Shown here in pieces: positions 1 through 8,802 of a DNA stretch of 64,000 nt. The position numbers and the translations under genes are program-made. Positions within the stretch are counted from its first letter, which is position 1. Every line of letters begins with the position of its first letter. The stretch comes from Pyrinomonadaceae bacterium (lineage in GTDB: Bacteria; Acidobacteriota; Blastocatellia; Pyrinomonadales; Pyrinomonadaceae). The notes under the pieces are model-generated. The model worked only from the letters and a program-made list of their open reading frames with translations. It ran no database searches and was not told the DNA's origin. The stretch lies in assembly GCA_036277115.1 (NCBI GenBank), contig DASUNM010000021.1, positions 124,001 to 188,000 on the forward strand, in the 5' to 3' direction.

Positions 1-1186
1 GGGTAGAGATGGTTGAAGTGATCACGAACACAAATATGATCAGCGAAACGGTTTGGCTATTGATATGGCCCAGGGCCAATCCCAAAGAAGCAATGACGAG
101 CGAGAACTCACTGATTTGAGAGAGGTTGATCGCCGGAATCAGGCTGACGCGGTGGCCATAGCGCATCAGGTAGAGCACCGGAAAGATCGACATGAAGCGG
201 CTGGCGATCAGAAAAGCTGAAGTCAGCGCAGCTAAGCCAAGGATACCGGGTGTGGGCATGGGAATTTTCATTCCCAGGGCCACGAAGAAGAGCGTGACAA
301 AGAAATCCCTGATGCTGATGACTTTCGCAATGACATCCAAACTGTAAGGAAAGGTCGACAGTGCGACTCCCGCAATCAGTGCGCCCATCTCTTTCGACAA
401 GCCGGAGTAGCTCGCCGCCGCGCAGACAAGAAAACACCAGGCGAGCGCCATGATGAGCACGAGTTCAGGTATTTTTGCTACCGACCGAAACAGGCGGGGA
501 AGAACATAACGACTGAGCAGTAGCGTAACCGCCAGCAGCAGAATTCCTTTTCCAAATGAGGAGGCAAGAGGCGCGAATCGGGGATTACGGAGATTGGGTT
601 GCAGCGCCAGCGCAATGATGGCCCAGATGTCCTGAAAGACCAGGATGCCGAGGGTGATGCGGCCGGGAAGCGTGTCGAGCTCGTACTTATCATAGAGCAG
701 CTTCACCGCGATCATCGTGCTACTGATGGCGGCGGCTATCGAGAGGTACAACAATCCGAACTCGCCGCCAAATGCGTTTGGGTTGCCCGCGCGGAAGCCG
801 AGCAACAGAAAAAAGGGAATGCCCAGCGCCACGCAGATCAGGAATTGGGTTACGCCAGTCGCGATCACGGGCTTGCCTGAAGCGCGAAGCTTCTTGAGGT
901 CCATCTCCAGGCCGATGATGAACAGAAGTAGAACTAATCCAATTTCAGAAATGGCCTCGATGATTTCAGGGTCGGTGATGAGCTTGAATCCGATTTCAGG
1001 ACCAATCAGCACCCCGGCCAGCAAATAAGCGAGCAGTCCCGGCTGCTTTAACTTGTTCGCGACGAACGCCAGCACGGCCGCGACGATCACACACAACGCA
1101 ATGTTGTTTAGAAGTTCAGCGTGCCCGGAAGGTCCGGCAGCGAATAACAGAAGGTTGGCAGTTAGAGGAATCTCAGGTATCCCCAT
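1..1186 (-). CDS. CPA2-family cation:proton antiporter, C-terminus cut by window edge
   Basis: I translated this by hand from the ATG at 1186; the frame stays open to base 1, giving about 395 residues without a stop. It is almost wholly hydrophobic, with many membrane segments. It carries motifs typical of Kef/CPA2 monovalent cation:proton antiporters: GLLAYLLAGVLIGPEIGF near residue 50, FIIGLEMDLKKL near 90, FQDIWAII near 180 and NLSQISEFSLVIAS near 365. Such proteins exchange K+ or Na+ for H+ across the inner membrane. Any C-terminal TrkA-N or TrkA-C regulatory domain would lie outside the window. The start is supported by an AAGGA about 12 bases upstream and by the N-terminal layout. It is distinct from the second CPA2 protein at 32209-33687. 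The family call is secure; the ion is not known. Confidence 0.88.
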   Translation of the reverse strand, partial: MGIPEIPLTANLLLFAAGPSGHAELLNNIALCVIVAAVLAFVANKLKQPGLLAYLLAGVLIGPEIGFKLITDPEIIEAISEIGLVLLLFIIGLEMDLKKLRASGKPVIATGVTQFLICVALGIPFFLLLGFRAGNPNAFGGEFGLLYLSIAAAISSTMIAVKLLYDKYELDTLPGRITLGILVFQDIWAIIALALQPNLRNPRFAPLASSFGKGILLLAVTLLLSRYVLPRLFRSVAKIPELVLIMALAWCFLVCAAASYSGLSKEMGALIAGVALSTFPYSLDVIAKVISIRDFFVTLFFVALGMKIPMPTPGILGLAALTSAFLIASRFMSIFPVLYLMRYGHRVSLIPAINLSQISEFSLVIASLGLALGHINSQTVSLIIFVFVITSTIST

Positions 1187-1332
1187 CTCAAATTTGATCC
1201 TTGTCTGTGAATTAACTCAATCGTCCGGAGACTTGCAAGCGAGTTTGCGGCCGTGCAGCAAACTCGTGAAGCCAGTTCAGGCACAAAGATTGGCCCGCTC
1301 TAACTTCTGAAAGTCGTTAATTTTGAGATTAC

Positions 1333-1725
1333 TTAGACAGTGGAAGGCGGATCGCGGCCCGAGAGACGCGAGACGAATAGAGCAGACAAAACGGGCGCCG
1401 CCGGCCGGTCGCCGGAACCATACCGGCAAGTCGGCAGACTGCGCACCACTCCGCAGGGCGCGCAGACGAAATCTACTGTATGCCGCTTGTTACGCTTTTG
1501 GTTTTGCGGAGGGACATCAACTGGGCCGTACTTGTAAGGCGCGACTTCGCGGGAGGCCTTGACCGAGAATTGGCCATCCGACGCCTCGCCTGTGGTGATG
1601 GTCGAGACGGGAAATGGTGTGAGCCGCAGTCCTTCACCGATCGAGAAGCACAACGCGACAAGGACCACCAGCGAGACGATCCATGTCAAAGGCTGGATCC
1701 TAATTGTCTCTGAGAGCTGCTTCAT
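1333..1725 (-). CDS. Small hypothetical membrane-anchored or secreted protein
   Basis: This is a 130-residue ORF I do not recognise. Residues about 13-33 form one hydrophobic segment (LTWIVSLVVLVALCFSIGEG), read as a signal anchor or signal peptide. It is followed by a polar tail with a CAPC pair near residue 89. It lies between the antiporter and the TPR kinase on the same strand. The C-terminal half is rich in Arg and Pro and could be a poorly conserved tail. No domain is visible. The clean N-terminal anchor makes it more likely to be a gene than a shadow, but a spurious ORF is not excluded. Confidence 0.5.
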   Translation of the reverse strand: MKQLSETIRIQPLTWIVSLVVLVALCFSIGEGLRLTPFPVSTITTGEASDGQFSVKASREVAPYKYGPVDVPPQNQKRNKRHTVDFVCAPCGVVRSLPTCRYGSGDRPAAPVLSALFVSRLSGRDPPSTV

Positions 1726-1750
1726 TAAGGGCTGATTCTAGCGCACGTCG

Positions 1751-1782
1751 TGTCAGTACCCAGAGCGGTAGCGACGGATCAA
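1751..1782. repeat. Palindromic repeat family A, single half-site (A1)
   Basis: The stretch reads GTCAGTACCCAGAGCGGTAG and continues into GCGACGGATC. It matches one arm of a repeat found at seven more loci here (8690, 19309, 21781, 26015, 26894, 56149, 57386). No clear second arm is present, so this copy looks decayed. It lies downstream of the kinase and upstream of the small anchored protein. Confidence 0.75.
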
Positions 1783-1855
1783 ACTGCTTTGCCTCAAAAG
1801 TCTGAGAGTGCGGAATGTCGGCAGAAGGAGTCCGACACATCAGACGCATACTCTC

Positions 1856-4330
1856 CTACCGCACATGCCCCACCTTCCTCATTAGATCCGTAAACCTTGA
1901 ATCGGAACGAAGTGGATCGAGTAATGGCTCAACTTTGAGATGAATCATGTAGAACGAGCCTTCTTCGTATGACTTTGTGAGATGATGCAGCGCCTGCTCC
2001 TTCTCACCGAGACCGGCGTAGATCGTCGCGATTGTGTACGAGGGAACAAACTCCTTCTTCGATCGCTCCTGTAACTCTCGAATGATCTTAAGCGCCTCGG
2101 CTTTTCGGCCTGACACCGCGTAACCGTGTCCGACCCCGGCCACCACTTCAGGAATGGAGTTTTCGATCTGTCGGGCTCTTTCATATGACGCGACGGCTTC
2201 GTTCAGTCTTCCGGTCTGCACGTAACAGCGAGCCAGCAAGACATGCGATACCCAATAGTTCGGTTCGAGATCGATTGCTTTGCGAAGTTGCTCGATTGCT
2301 TCAGGGTAGCGCCGGGCCAAATACAAATCCCATCCCAAATCCGCGTTGACTGCGGTCGAGAGCGGATCCAGGTCCAGAGCTCGTTTGTCCTCGGCAATGC
2401 TCTCGTCAAAACGTCCCATCGCCGCGAGATGCCACGCCAGGAACGAGCGGCCCAGGGCATAATGCGGATCCAGCTCGATTCCCCGCCGGAATTCCTGTTC
2501 GGCCCCAGACCAGTTCCAGTCGTATTGCAGCAGCAACATGGCGCGCATCGTATGGGCCTGCGCCAGTGAATCATCGATCCGCAAAGCGTTCTCGACGGCC
2601 TGCTTCGCGCGCGGCACAGAGTCTTTAGGCGCAAAGACCCAGTCAGTCTGGTTGTAATAACAGAATGCCAGCCCGCTGTACGCCAGCGCGAAGTTCGGAT
2701 CTTTCGCGATCGCCTGTTCGAAGTACTCGATGCCCTTGTTGAAGCCTTCTTTCGTGTATCTCGCCGAGTGGTACTGTCCCTTCAGATATAGCTGGTAGGC
2801 TTCTGAGTTCTTTGTGTAATGCCGCGTTGCGCGGTTGTGCTCTTCACCTGAAATTTTCAGTCTTAGGTGTTGGGTAATCTCGCCGGCAATCTCTCTTTGC
2901 GTAGTCAGCAGATCGGTCAACTTGCGGTCGTACTGCCTGCCCCAAAGCAGTTTATTGTTTCGCACATCCACCAACTCGACGCTGATCATGAGATTGTCGC
3001 CGTGTTGCGCGAAGCGTCCGGTCATGACTGCGTTGACACCGAGTTCGTTGCCAATCGCGACGGCATCCATCTCTTTACCTCGGTACCGATTGACTGTACT
3101 CGACGGGCTGACTCGCAGGTTGGGAAATTGTGACAGCCCGTAAATTAGCGATTCTGCCAGGCCCTCAGAAAGATATTCAGTTTCCGCGACTGAGCTTCGG
3201 TTCTGAAAGGGAAGTACGGCGATCGAACCGATAGGCACAGGTTCGGCGGAGGACGGCGAAGCACGATTACGTGATGAGATTGTGTAGATGATCGCGATCG
3301 AAGCGAGGACCAGGGCAGTCGCCACCGCCACGGCGGTAGCTTTGCGTTTCTTGATTTCGTTGACGATTGAACCAGTACTCGCGGTAGTGCGGACGCTCGC
3401 CGGAGGTGTTGCGCGGGGAGTTGTCTCGCGCAGGGTCGCGCGAAGCTTCAACTTGTTTTCGAACTCCAACTCTCTCTGCGCGTCTTTTAAATCAATCAGC
3501 AAGTCCTTGATGGTTTGATAGCGCTCGTCACAATCCTTTCTGAGCTGCTTGTTGACGATCCTTTCGATCTCGGCCGGCACATCGGGCATCGACTCGGAAA
3601 TCGGCGGCGGCTCTTTGTGCAGAATTGCCGCAATGACATCCATCGAAGTTTCGCCCTCAAAAGGTTTTCGGCCGGTCAGCATTTCATAGAGGACAACGCC
3701 GAGACTGAAGATGTCCGTGCGCGCGTCGATCGGTTTGGCGCGCGCCTGTTCGGGAGACATGTAAGCTGCCGTGCCCACAATCGTTCCCGGTGACGTCCCG
3801 CCTTTAAGGGTGGGTGCTTCGGCATCAACCTGCGACGGCGTGACTGGCCCGGTTACTTTCGCGATTCCGAAATCCAGGACTTTGATTAGTCCATCCGGAC
3901 GCACCATCACATTTTCGGGTTTGATGTCGCGGTGAATGATGTTGGCGTCGTGAGCAGCCTGCAATGCCGAACCGATCTGAATCCCGGCATCCAGCACTGA
4001 CCTGAGTGACATGGGGCCGCCTTTCAGTCGATCGTGCAGCGTCTCGCCGTCGATGAATTCAATGGCGATGAAGTGCCGATTTCCGGTTTCGCCAATTTCA
4101 TGAATGGTGATGATGTTGGGATGATTGAGCGCCGAGGCCGCTTTCGCTTCCTGGACAAACCGGCGCAATCGTTCCGAATCCGTGGCGACGTCCTCGTTCA
4201 AAATCTTCAGCGCGACTTTGCGATCCAGCCGCGTGTCCTCGGCGAGGTAAACCTCACCCATGCCGCCCGCGCCCAGCTTCGAGATGATGCGGTAATGCGA
4301 TAGATCAGTTTGGGGGAACAACTCTTCCAT
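1856..4330 (-). CDS. PknB-type Ser/Thr protein kinase with TolB-like and TPR C-terminal half
   Basis: The protein has 824 residues. An N-terminal Hanks-type kinase domain is complete: glycine loop GAGGMGEV at 20-27, ATP lysine in VALK at residue 42, catalytic HRDIKPEN at 133-140, DFG at 153-155, then MSPEQAR and DIFSLGVVLYEM in the activation and F-helix region. A single membrane segment near residues 330-350 (AVAVATALVLASIAIIY) puts the kinase in the cytoplasm and the rest outside. The outer part begins with a TolB/FlgO-like stretch (GSIAVLPFQNRS, YLSEGLAESLIYGLS) and continues as several TPRs to the end. The same C-terminal module is fused to a DNA-binding domain at 15299-17269. It probably senses an envelope state and phosphorylates cytoplasmic targets. 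Target and signal are unknown. Confidence 0.93.
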   Translation of the reverse strand: MEELFPQTDLSHYRIISKLGAGGMGEVYLAEDTRLDRKVALKILNEDVATDSERLRRFVQEAKAASALNHPNIITIHEIGETGNRHFIAIEFIDGETLHDRLKGGPMSLRSVLDAGIQIGSALQAAHDANIIHRDIKPENVMVRPDGLIKVLDFGIAKVTGPVTPSQVDAEAPTLKGGTSPGTIVGTAAYMSPEQARAKPIDARTDIFSLGVVLYEMLTGRKPFEGETSMDVIAAILHKEPPPISESMPDVPAEIERIVNKQLRKDCDERYQTIKDLLIDLKDAQRELEFENKLKLRATLRETTPRATPPASVRTTASTGSIVNEIKKRKATAVAVATALVLASIAIIYTISSRNRASPSSAEPVPIGSIAVLPFQNRSSVAETEYLSEGLAESLIYGLSQFPNLRVSPSSTVNRYRGKEMDAVAIGNELGVNAVMTGRFAQHGDNLMISVELVDVRNNKLLWGRQYDRKLTDLLTTQREIAGEITQHLRLKISGEEHNRATRHYTKNSEAYQLYLKGQYHSARYTKEGFNKGIEYFEQAIAKDPNFALAYSGLAFCYYNQTDWVFAPKDSVPRAKQAVENALRIDDSLAQAHTMRAMLLLQYDWNWSGAEQEFRRGIELDPHYALGRSFLAWHLAAMGRFDESIAEDKRALDLDPLSTAVNADLGWDLYLARRYPEAIEQLRKAIDLEPNYWVSHVLLARCYVQTGRLNEAVASYERARQIENSIPEVVAGVGHGYAVSGRKAEALKIIRELQERSKKEFVPSYTIATIYAGLGEKEQALHHLTKSYEEGSFYMIHLKVEPLLDPLRSDSRFTDLMRKVGHVR

Positions 4331-4532
4331 TTCAGTTCAGGATGACTCACTCATCCTTTTGGTTCTCGACGCTTAGACGCAGCGGCGGTTAAGCGCCCGC
4401 GACGTCGCGAGTTCAATCAGTGAGGCGGTAAGACGACAGATGAAATCTTACCGCACGCGGGCTGGTGAACCAATATTTTTCGGTATGAAAGCTTGGCACT
4501 GCGCCCCGCGCACGTTATAAGGACTCTGCGCT

Positions 4533-5543
4533 ATGGAACCATTGCCATCCCAACTCCTTCGGGCCAAACGGAAAATGGTGGTCTGCGGCGTGGCCTGTGT
4601 CTTCCTGTTTGGAGCGACTATCAATACACACTCGCAACGGCGAAACGAGCATAGGAGCGTGCGTTCTTTCGTCGGGCCCAACGGTCACGTGATGATTAGT
4701 ATCGCGGGCGGCGGATTTGTTATGGGTTCGCCGGTGACTGAGTCCGGGCGATCTCAAGTCGAAGCGCAGCATGAGGTGGTAATTCCCAGAAGGTATGCGA
4801 TCGCCACGACCGAAGTAACGAATGATCAGTTTCGGAAATTTCTGGAGACAGTTCCCGATTATGGCGCGCGTTGGCGCGCCGCGACCGCAACCCGATTCGG
4901 CGACCCGCCGAGGTTTGAGAAGTTTTCAAGGACGCCCGACAGCCCGCAGGTCGCTGTCAGTTGGTACGACGCCGCGAGGTACTGCAACTGGCTGAGCGAA
5001 CTCGCCGGCATTCCCAAAAACCAGTGGGTCTATCCCGAGGACATTGACGCGTCAAAGGGTCTTGAGCTGCCGGCTGATTATTTGCGACGCACCGGCTACC
5101 GTTTGCCGACAGAAGCGGAATGGGAATATGCCGCGCGGGCTGGGAGACGTTGGGCCTGGCATTTTGGAAATGACGTCAGCCTGTTACCACGTTACGCATG
5201 GTATGACGGCAACACGAAGAAGGAGCGCGCCCATCCGGTCGGACAACTTTTGCCGAATGGTTGGGGACTCTTTGACATGCTCGGAAACGTTTGGGAGTGG
5301 ACATTCGATCGCCGTCAAAGCTATCCGCCTGCTGGCAGAGTCACGCAAGATGTCGAGGATTCGGTCCTGCGTGTATCAAACGACGTGGCGCGCACTCGGC
5401 GTGGAGGCTCGTTCGCATACGAATGGTTCACCACACGTTCGGCGCATCGTGGTGACATTACATATTTTCCGCACCAGACGCGTGATAACGTAGGATTTCG
5501 CGTGGCGCGAACTCTACCGCGAATCTATCGTCCGAGTAGATGA
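4533..5543 (+). CDS. SUMF1/EgtB/PvdO-family protein lacking FGE cysteines, probably exported
   Basis: The protein has 336 residues. An AAGGA lies about 10 bases before the ATG. A hydrophobic stretch (VVCGVACVFLFGATI, residues 16-30) suggests a signal peptide or anchor. The fold of formylglycine-generating enzymes is clear: MISIAGGGFVMGS near 54-66, ATTEVTNDQFRKFL, VSWYDAARYCNWLSE, LPTEAEWEYAARAG, GLFDMLGNVWEWT, RRGGSF and GFRVAR. True FGE enzymes need a C-terminal cysteine pair that binds copper; here the equivalent stretch reads TTRSAHRGDITYFP with no cysteine. No sulfatase gene is nearby. It is therefore probably not a sulfatase maturase; it may be a structural or other nonheme member of the fold. 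It is divergent from the adjacent kinase, and such pairs are common. Confidence 0.85.
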   Translation: MEPLPSQLLRAKRKMVVCGVACVFLFGATINTHSQRRNEHRSVRSFVGPNGHVMISIAGGGFVMGSPVTESGRSQVEAQHEVVIPRRYAIATTEVTNDQFRKFLETVPDYGARWRAATATRFGDPPRFEKFSRTPDSPQVAVSWYDAARYCNWLSELAGIPKNQWVYPEDIDASKGLELPADYLRRTGYRLPTEAEWEYAARAGRRWAWHFGNDVSLLPRYAWYDGNTKKERAHPVGQLLPNGWGLFDMLGNVWEWTFDRRQSYPPAGRVTQDVEDSVLRVSNDVARTRRGGSFAYEWFTTRSAHRGDITYFPHQTRDNVGFRVARTLPRIYRPSR

Positions 5544-5623
5544 CTCCGTCCCGCTGAGTTTAGTCGACGCACCCATTCGCCGTTCACGACTGTATAAGAA
5601 ATGAATCGCAGCTAAATCAAACA

Positions 5624-6130
5624 ATGTCGAACAATCAAAGTGAATCTGAACGAACCATCACTGTTAGCTGGGAAGATCCGCGCAGACTTGGTGAAGCCGC
5701 CCGCGGCTTAACCGGGATGCAATTCCTGCAAAAGATCGTCGCGGGCGAGTTGCCGCCGCCACCCATCGCTTCACTACTGAAATTCGAACTGGTGGAGTTA
5801 AGCGAGGGCCACGCGATATTCGCAGTCGTGCCGAAGGAATATCACTACAACCCGATCGGCGTTGTGCACGGCGGACTGGCGGCGACGTTGCTCGACTCAG
5901 CGATGGGCTGCGCAGTCCATTCGACGTTGCCCGCAGGCGCCGGTTACACGACGTTGGAAATCAAAGTTAACTTCGTACGGCCGATAACGGCGGATACGGG
6001 GCGCGTTCGTGCCGAAGCGAAGCTGATTCACTTAGGCGGCCGAACCGCCACCGCTGAAGGTCGCGTGATCGATGAAGCAGGGAAGTTATACGCGCACGCG
6101 ACGACGACTTGCTTGATTCTTCGTTCTTAA
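5624..6130 (+). CDS. PaaI-type hotdog acyl-CoA thioesterase
   Basis: The protein has 168 residues. The hotdog signature NPIGVVHGGLAATLLDSAMG contains the HGG motif and the acidic residue on the central helix (LLDSAMG) used by PaaI-like thioesterases. KVNFVRPI and the strand pattern to the C-terminus fit the fold. It is cytosolic and would hydrolyse acyl- or aryl-CoA esters; the substrate cannot be told. The first 45 residues are a polar extension beyond the core. The gap to the next gene (66 bases) would allow cotranscription. Confidence 0.87.
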   Translation: MSNNQSESERTITVSWEDPRRLGEAARGLTGMQFLQKIVAGELPPPPIASLLKFELVELSEGHAIFAVVPKEYHYNPIGVVHGGLAATLLDSAMGCAVHSTLPAGAGYTTLEIKVNFVRPITADTGRVRAEAKLIHLGGRTATAEGRVIDEAGKLYAHATTTCLILRS

Positions 6131-6195
6131 GCGGCAGGACGAGATCGACATCGAGGGGAACAAACGTCACCAATCACGACCAGAAGGAGAAACAC

Positions 6196-6771
6196 ATGAA
6201 CAATTCCAAAAGCCCCAGGCGCTTCTTACTTTGTTTCGTCGCCGCAATCTTGGTTGTAAACGCGCCAGTGGCGTTCGATGCCGCCGGACAGCAGGGTCAA
6301 AGTGGTCCAACCGGCGATCTTTCTGTGGTTGGTGAAGTGAGCGTCAACGGCACGAATGCGATCTCCGGCGCGACTGTCTTTTCCGATAGCACTATTACCA
6401 CCCGGAAGGGCTCAAGCGCGGTTGTCAGCCTTGGCAAACTCGGACGAGTTGAAGTCTTACCCGAATCCACGATGAAGCTCAGCTTCACTGGTTCACGCAT
6501 CACAATAAGAATGCTGGATGCCGGTCGCGTTAGGGTGTCATCGTCATCGGGCACAGGCCTAACGGTCGCCACCAGAGACGGCGAGACCGTTGGAGACAGC
6601 AGCCGGAAAAACGAGATGGTTATCGACACGCGTTGCGGCAACACGACTGTGTTTGTGAAAACAGGGCAAGTCGATATCCGGGACTTCAAATTAAAAAAGA
6701 CAATCAGACCGCAGGCTCAGCACACAGTGGGTACCGGAAAGGCGGGCTGTACTGCGTCTGCGGGAGACTGA
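6196..6771 (+). CDS. Secreted FecR-like domain protein
   Basis: The start was chosen at 6196 because AGAAGGAGA lies 6-13 bases upstream and the protein then opens with a normal signal peptide (RRFLLCFVAAILVVNAPVAF). Upstream in-frame codons overlap the thioesterase gene and are not needed. The mature 160-residue part resembles a FecR/iron-dicitrate-regulator fold: GDLSVVGEVSVNG, a glycine-rich VVSLGKLGRVEVLPESTMKL strand series, and DAGRVRVSSS. FecR-like domains occur in many secreted acidobacterial proteins and act as beta-helical scaffolds. No sigma factor is near, so a role in iron signalling is not supported. Confidence 0.72.
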   Translation: MNNSKSPRRFLLCFVAAILVVNAPVAFDAAGQQGQSGPTGDLSVVGEVSVNGTNAISGATVFSDSTITTRKGSSAVVSLGKLGRVEVLPESTMKLSFTGSRITIRMLDAGRVRVSSSSGTGLTVATRDGETVGDSSRKNEMVIDTRCGNTTVFVKTGQVDIRDFKLKKTIRPQAQHTVGTGKAGCTASAGD

Positions 6772-6810
6772 ACGCTCGTCGAAAATTAATCTTAAGAAGA
6801 CTGACGCCGT

Positions 6811-7278
6811 ATGACCCTGCTCGTTCTCCTCTTGTTGTTGGTCGGTCCTTACCTGCTTCTCACTCTCGCGGGAAGGTGGAGTCCCAGATTTCACATTGAG
6901 CCGGCGAAACGCGCGCGCGTAGGTCTTTCGCTCTTCTTCATCTTCACCGGCGTGGGACATTTCATTAGAACTCCGGAGATGGCGGCGATGCTTCCACTCA
7001 GCGTGCCGTATCGCACTGCGTTGGTTTATCTCACGGGTGTCCTCGAACTACTCGGAGCGATCGGCGTGTGGATTCCACGGCTGACGCGCCTGACCGGGTT
7101 CCTCTTGATCCTGATGCTAATAGCGATTTTGCCGGCCAATATTTATTCGGCCATCAACCGGGTTGATTTCGGAGGCCATGAAGCTGGCCCGGTTTACCTG
7201 CTCGTGAGAATTCCATTTCAGTTGTTCGTAATCGGGTGGACATATTTCGCAACTGAGCAGAAGTGGGCGGGGAAGTAG
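6811..7278 (+). CDS. DoxX-family membrane protein
   Basis: The protein has 155 residues with four or five hydrophobic segments, beginning LLVLLLLLVGPYLLLTLAG. The central section (FIFTGVGHFIRTPEMAAMLP, then YLTGVLELLGAIGVWIPR) matches the DoxX/DoxD-like fold. Family members are small inner-membrane proteins, some linked to thiosulfate oxidation or redox stress, but function here is unknown. The stop codon TAG at 7276-7278 lies on the first bases of a palindromic repeat (family C), so the last residue context is shared with that element. Confidence 0.8.
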   Translation: MTLLVLLLLLVGPYLLLTLAGRWSPRFHIEPAKRARVGLSLFFIFTGVGHFIRTPEMAAMLPLSVPYRTALVYLTGVLELLGAIGVWIPRLTRLTGFLLILMLIAILPANIYSAINRVDFGGHEAGPVYLLVRIPFQLFVIGWTYFATEQKWAGK

Positions 7279-7350
7279 CCCGACTGTCAGGGAGGGCGTG
7301 ATCGGCCACTGCGAATGCGACGCCCTCCCTCACGGTCGGGCTGCGGCCCC
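7270..7350. repeat. Palindromic repeat family C, full copy (C1)
   Basis: The arm GTAGCCCGACTGTCAGGGAG and its partner CTCCCTCACGGTCGGGCTGC flank about 30 bases. The element overlaps the DoxX stop codon. It could fold into a strong hairpin in RNA and may end transcription of the DoxX gene. Other copies are at 8771 (half) and 53290 (full). Confidence 0.85.
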
Positions 7351-7427
7351 GCAAGTTTCGTTAACCCACCACGTTCCTTCCATGATTGGCCGCACGAGAA
7401 CTGCTACGCGTGAGGCTTCCAGGCTCA

Positions 7428-8681
7428 ATGACCAAACTGATTAGTGCAACCGTACTGGTTCTGGGTTTCCTGCTGTTCGCGGTCGCCCAGCAAACGGTCG
7501 ACAGGACGATGGCGTCACCGGCAAAAGGGGAGACAGTCTCGCAACCAACTCGAAAACTTTTTCTAACCGGTGACAGCACTGCGTTCATCGACAGCGACGG
7601 GCGGGTTGTCCTTAGCGCTGCCGAACCACATTTACAGGAAGAGATCAGGCGAATCTCGCGAGCATTCGAGATGTTCCGCGAAAGGGAGGAACCCGAAACA
7701 ATTGGGCTTAGATTTGGCGAGTTCTCAGAAGGCTTCGCCACGGTCGGTTGGGCGTTGTGTCCGATGTGTCGTAATCCCGGCTTTCTCAACGCAATAATTG
7801 ACGAAAGCGGTCGCGTGGTCATCCCACCGAAGACTTACCACACGGGGTATGGCAACTTTCATGAAGGCCTGGCGAAGTACACGGGTCAAGGCTGGGGATT
7901 TATCGATCGCAGCGGACGCATTGTGATCCCGGCGAAATACACCGAGGTCGGAGATTTTTCAGAGGGCCTGGCTTTCGTGGCGGGGTCAGAGAGACAGCGA
8001 TACGGCTATATCAATAAGGAAGGTCGGGTGGTGATTCCTTTTCGATTCACCTACGCCAGCGATTTCCACGAGGGCTTAGCGTTGGTGATTTTGAGGAACG
8101 TTCGCTATGCATTCATCGATCGCACCGGGAAAGTCGTTCTTCAATCACAAAACTGGCAAGGGGTGGATCGCTTTTCCGAAGGTCTGGCGTTGGTCCGGAT
8201 TTCTGTGAGGAATAACCGGTTGTATCGAGGCTATAAAGAGGACAAGTATGGCTTCATGGATCGCACGGGAAAATTGGTGATTCCGCCGCAATTCGATCTG
8301 GTGGAAAGGTTCTCAGAGGGCCGCGCGATGGTCGGACAAGTCGTCGACGACGGGACCAAGTGGCGTGATGCCAGTCGCGGCCCGGTTCGCGTTGGCTATA
8401 TTGACCGAACGGGTCAAGTCGTCATTAAGCCTCAGTACGAGTGGGGCAAAGTCTTTTCTGAGGGTCTGGCCGCAGTCGCAGTCATGACACCTGACAAAAA
8501 GAGACTTTGGGGCTACATCGATCTCGAAGGTCGCGTGGTGATCACGCCTCAATTTACCAACGCCATGTCTTTCAGCGGTGGCCTGGCCGCAGTGAATTGC
8601 GACGACTACGCAAGAAACTGTAAGACCTATATTGATAGAGAGGGCAAGGTTGTCTGGCAAGCGGCAGGCGCGGAGCAGTAG
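7428..8681 (+). CDS. Secreted WG-repeat protein
   Basis: The start was taken as ATG 7428 because it opens a clean signal peptide (MTKLISATVLVLGFLLFAVA, cleavage near AQQ). A TTG start 42 bases upstream is possible but would bury the signal. The mature protein is built from about eight WG/KWG beta-repeats with the pattern (G-F/Y-I-D-R-x-G-(R/K)-V-V-I-P-x-x-(F/Y) ... FSEGLA). These form beta-rich surfaces of unknown function, common in Bacteroidota, Leptospira and Acidobacteriota. An insert before the first repeats has a CPMC pair (WALCPMCRN). The protein ends within the last repeat. Confidence 0.9.
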   Translation: MTKLISATVLVLGFLLFAVAQQTVDRTMASPAKGETVSQPTRKLFLTGDSTAFIDSDGRVVLSAAEPHLQEEIRRISRAFEMFREREEPETIGLRFGEFSEGFATVGWALCPMCRNPGFLNAIIDESGRVVIPPKTYHTGYGNFHEGLAKYTGQGWGFIDRSGRIVIPAKYTEVGDFSEGLAFVAGSERQRYGYINKEGRVVIPFRFTYASDFHEGLALVILRNVRYAFIDRTGKVVLQSQNWQGVDRFSEGLALVRISVRNNRLYRGYKEDKYGFMDRTGKLVIPPQFDLVERFSEGRAMVGQVVDDGTKWRDASRGPVRVGYIDRTGQVVIKPQYEWGKVFSEGLAAVAVMTPDKKRLWGYIDLEGRVVITPQFTNAMSFSGGLAAVNCDDYARNCKTYIDREGKVVWQAAGAEQ

Positions 8682-8689
8682 CGGCGAAG

Positions 8690-8773
8690 TGTCAGTACCG
8701 GGAGCGGTAGCGACCGGATCAAGACGCCATTTGAAAGACTGATCCCGTCGCTACCGCTCCGGGTACTGACACG
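8690..8773. repeat. Palindromic repeat family A, full copy (A2)
   Basis: GTCAGTACCGGGAGCGGTAG is followed by CGACCGGATC. About 25 bases later comes the partner GATCCCGTCGCTACCGCTCC, then GGGTACTGAC. The element sits between two convergent genes, where the hairpin could work as a bidirectional terminator. Confidence 0.9.
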
Positions 8774-8802
8774 CCCTCCCTGACCGTCGGGCTACTGCCC
8801 CT
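8771..8802. repeat. Palindromic repeat family C, half-site (C2)
   Basis: ACGCCCTCCCTGACCGTCGG followed by GCTACTGCCCC is one arm of family C, joined directly to the end of repeat A2. The stop codon of the minus-strand dehydrogenase (8801-8803) touches its edge. The partner arm is absent. Confidence 0.8.
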
